Part shown: positions 14,912 through 15,751 of the stretch, piece by piece
Numbering within the stretch: position 1 is the stretch's first letter
How the letters are laid out: every line of letters begins with the position of its first letter
Made by a program: the position numbers and the translations under genes
NCBI GenBank assembly: GCA_035275625.1
Contig: DATEMK010000102.1
Span: 1-15,751 of the forward strand
Length of the DNA stretch: 15,751 nucleotides
Source of the DNA: DATEMK01 sp035275625
GTDB taxonomy: Bacteria; Bacteroidota; Bacteroidia; AKYH767-A; OLB10
Reading direction: 5' to 3'
The notes under the pieces: model-generated
Seen by the model: the letters and a program-made list of their open reading frames with translations, nothing else
Databases searched by the model: none
Told to the model about the DNA's origin: nothing

Positions 14912-15739
14912 CTATTTAGTCACATCAATATAACCAACTTCCTTCACAATCTTTTGTCCTTCTGCAGAAAGGATGTAATCTATGAATGGCTTTGCGGTTT
15001 TTTCTATCTGAGCCGTATGGAACAAAAACAAGGGGCGAACAATAGGATATGATTTATTCTTTGCATTCTCATACGTTGCAAGTGTGAAAGTTTTTCCTTT
15101 ATCATAAGAAACTTTAACGTCCTTTACCGTTTTTTCCATATACGCCAGTCCTATATACCCTATCGCACCTTTTGTTTGTGAAACAGATTGTACAATGGCC
15201 CCGGTTGCCGGCATCATCAGCGCAGTGTTTGCATAGTTCTTATTCATCAACACTTTTTCCTTAAAAAACTCATACGTCCCTGAGCTGGTTTCGCGCGAAT
15301 AAACAATGATCTGCATATCCTCTCCACCCACCTCTTTCCAGTTTTTGGTTTTACCTGTAAAAATTCCTTCTAATTGTTCGCGGGTGAGCTGGTCCACTTT
15401 GTTAGCAGGATTTATTATTACTGACAATGCATCGTAAGCCATGATGGTAGTCTTAATATTTTTACCCGCTTCCTGCAATTTTAATTTTTCATCCATCTTC
15501 AGCGATCTGGAAGACATTGCCACATCGGTAGTGCCATCCTGCAATGCTGAAATACCAACACCGCTTCCCCCGCCTATCACAGAAATGGATGTGTTTTTAT
15601 TTGCTTTCATATAATCTTCCGCTTCCTTCTGAACTAACGGAAGGCAGGTATCACTTCCCTTAACTGTAATTTTCGTTTGCGCAAATGTTGCTATCGAGAG
15701 AAACATTGCTGCCATTAAACCCATTGATTTCTTTTTCAT
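14912..15739 (-). CDS. pstS: Periplasmic phosphate-binding protein PstS
   Basis: The 275-residue binding protein has a Sec signal peptide (1-20, ending in Ala before Gln21) and no lipobox Cys, so it should be soluble in the periplasm. Phosphate-contact loops of the family are present: KGSDTCLPL (27-35), GGGSGVGISAL (56-66), SSRSLK (76-81) and SRETSSGTYEFF (148-159). The PBP-like hallmark LTREQLEGIFTGKTKNWKEVGG begins at 118, and GAIGYIGLAY (191-200) is also typical. It captures inorganic phosphate and delivers it to PstC-PstA. It is the first gene of the operon; only 12 bp upstream are in the window, so the promoter and any phosphate-responsive site are not visible. A strong hairpin follows its stop. 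Confidence 0.97.
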   Translation of the reverse strand: MKKKSMGLMAAMFLSIATFAQTKITVKGSDTCLPLVQKEAEDYMKANKNTSISVIGGGSGVGISALQDGTTDVAMSSRSLKMDEKLKLQEAGKNIKTTIMAYDALSVIINPANKVDQLTREQLEGIFTGKTKNWKEVGGEDMQIIVYSRETSSGTYEFFKEKVLMNKNYANTALMMPATGAIVQSVSQTKGAIGYIGLAYMEKTVKDVKVSYDKGKTFTLATYENAKNKSYPIVRPLFLFHTAQIEKTAKPFIDYILSAEGQKIVKEVGYIDVTK

Positions 15740-15751
15740 TTTATTTATATT

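Noticed and set aside
11795..15739. Degenerate or truncated pst genes
   Set aside because: All subunits have intact motifs and full lengths; the only oddity is the added domain in PstC.

Overview
This 15.75 kb window is chromosomal DNA from a Bacteroidota bacterium, probably an environmental Bacteroidia-type lineage such as the Chitinophagales or Sphingobacteriales; the order is not certain. The evidence is a C-terminal type IX secretion (T9SS) sorting domain on one secreted protein, a PorW/SprE-type T9SS lipoprotein, a lipoprotein with a CKKD-type post-lipobox sequence, little use of Shine-Dalgarno sites, a TAnnTTTG promoter element, and AT-rich spacers. All genes look intact. I see no tRNA, rRNA, transposase, integrase, phage gene or CRISPR array.

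Layout. (1) 113-3468 is a surface and envelope region: a T9SS-exported protein with a propeller-like repeat, then a lipoprotein and a small outer-membrane barrel-like protein, both on the minus strand. A two-way terminator separates the convergent genes. (2) 3469-3886 is an AT-rich divergent promoter region. (3) 3887-7284 is a two-gene trehalose operon: a short cytoplasmic GH37 trehalase-like enzyme and, 5 bp later, a fused trehalose-6-phosphate synthase/phosphatase (OtsA-OtsB). (4) 7320-8210 (minus) is a membrane-anchored M23 peptidase. It is divergent from 8419-11088 (plus), a large TPR lipoprotein of the PorW/SprE type. (5) 11089-15739 (minus) is a complete phosphate operon in the order pstS-pstC-pstA-pstB-phoU. 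It has a hairpin terminator/attenuator after pstS and a degenerate heptamer tandem repeat between pstC and pstA.

How the genes work together. PstS captures phosphate, PstC and PstA form the channel, PstB powers it, and PhoU links uptake to signalling. OtsA-OtsB makes trehalose from UDP-glucose and glucose-6-phosphate, and its operon partner probably breaks trehalose or a related glucoside. The PorW/SprE protein belongs to the machinery that exports proteins such as the product of the first gene.

Most notable. PstC carries an extra periplasmic domain of about 120 residues that matches part of PstS from the same operon (12 of 30 identical by hand alignment) but lacks its phosphate-binding loop. 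The trehalase-like enzyme keeps both GH37 catalytic acids but has lost several residues that bind trehalose in the E. coli enzyme. A CCGCC-NNN-GGCGG palindrome recurs in intergenic spacers, and a 111-bp heptamer array interrupts the pst operon.
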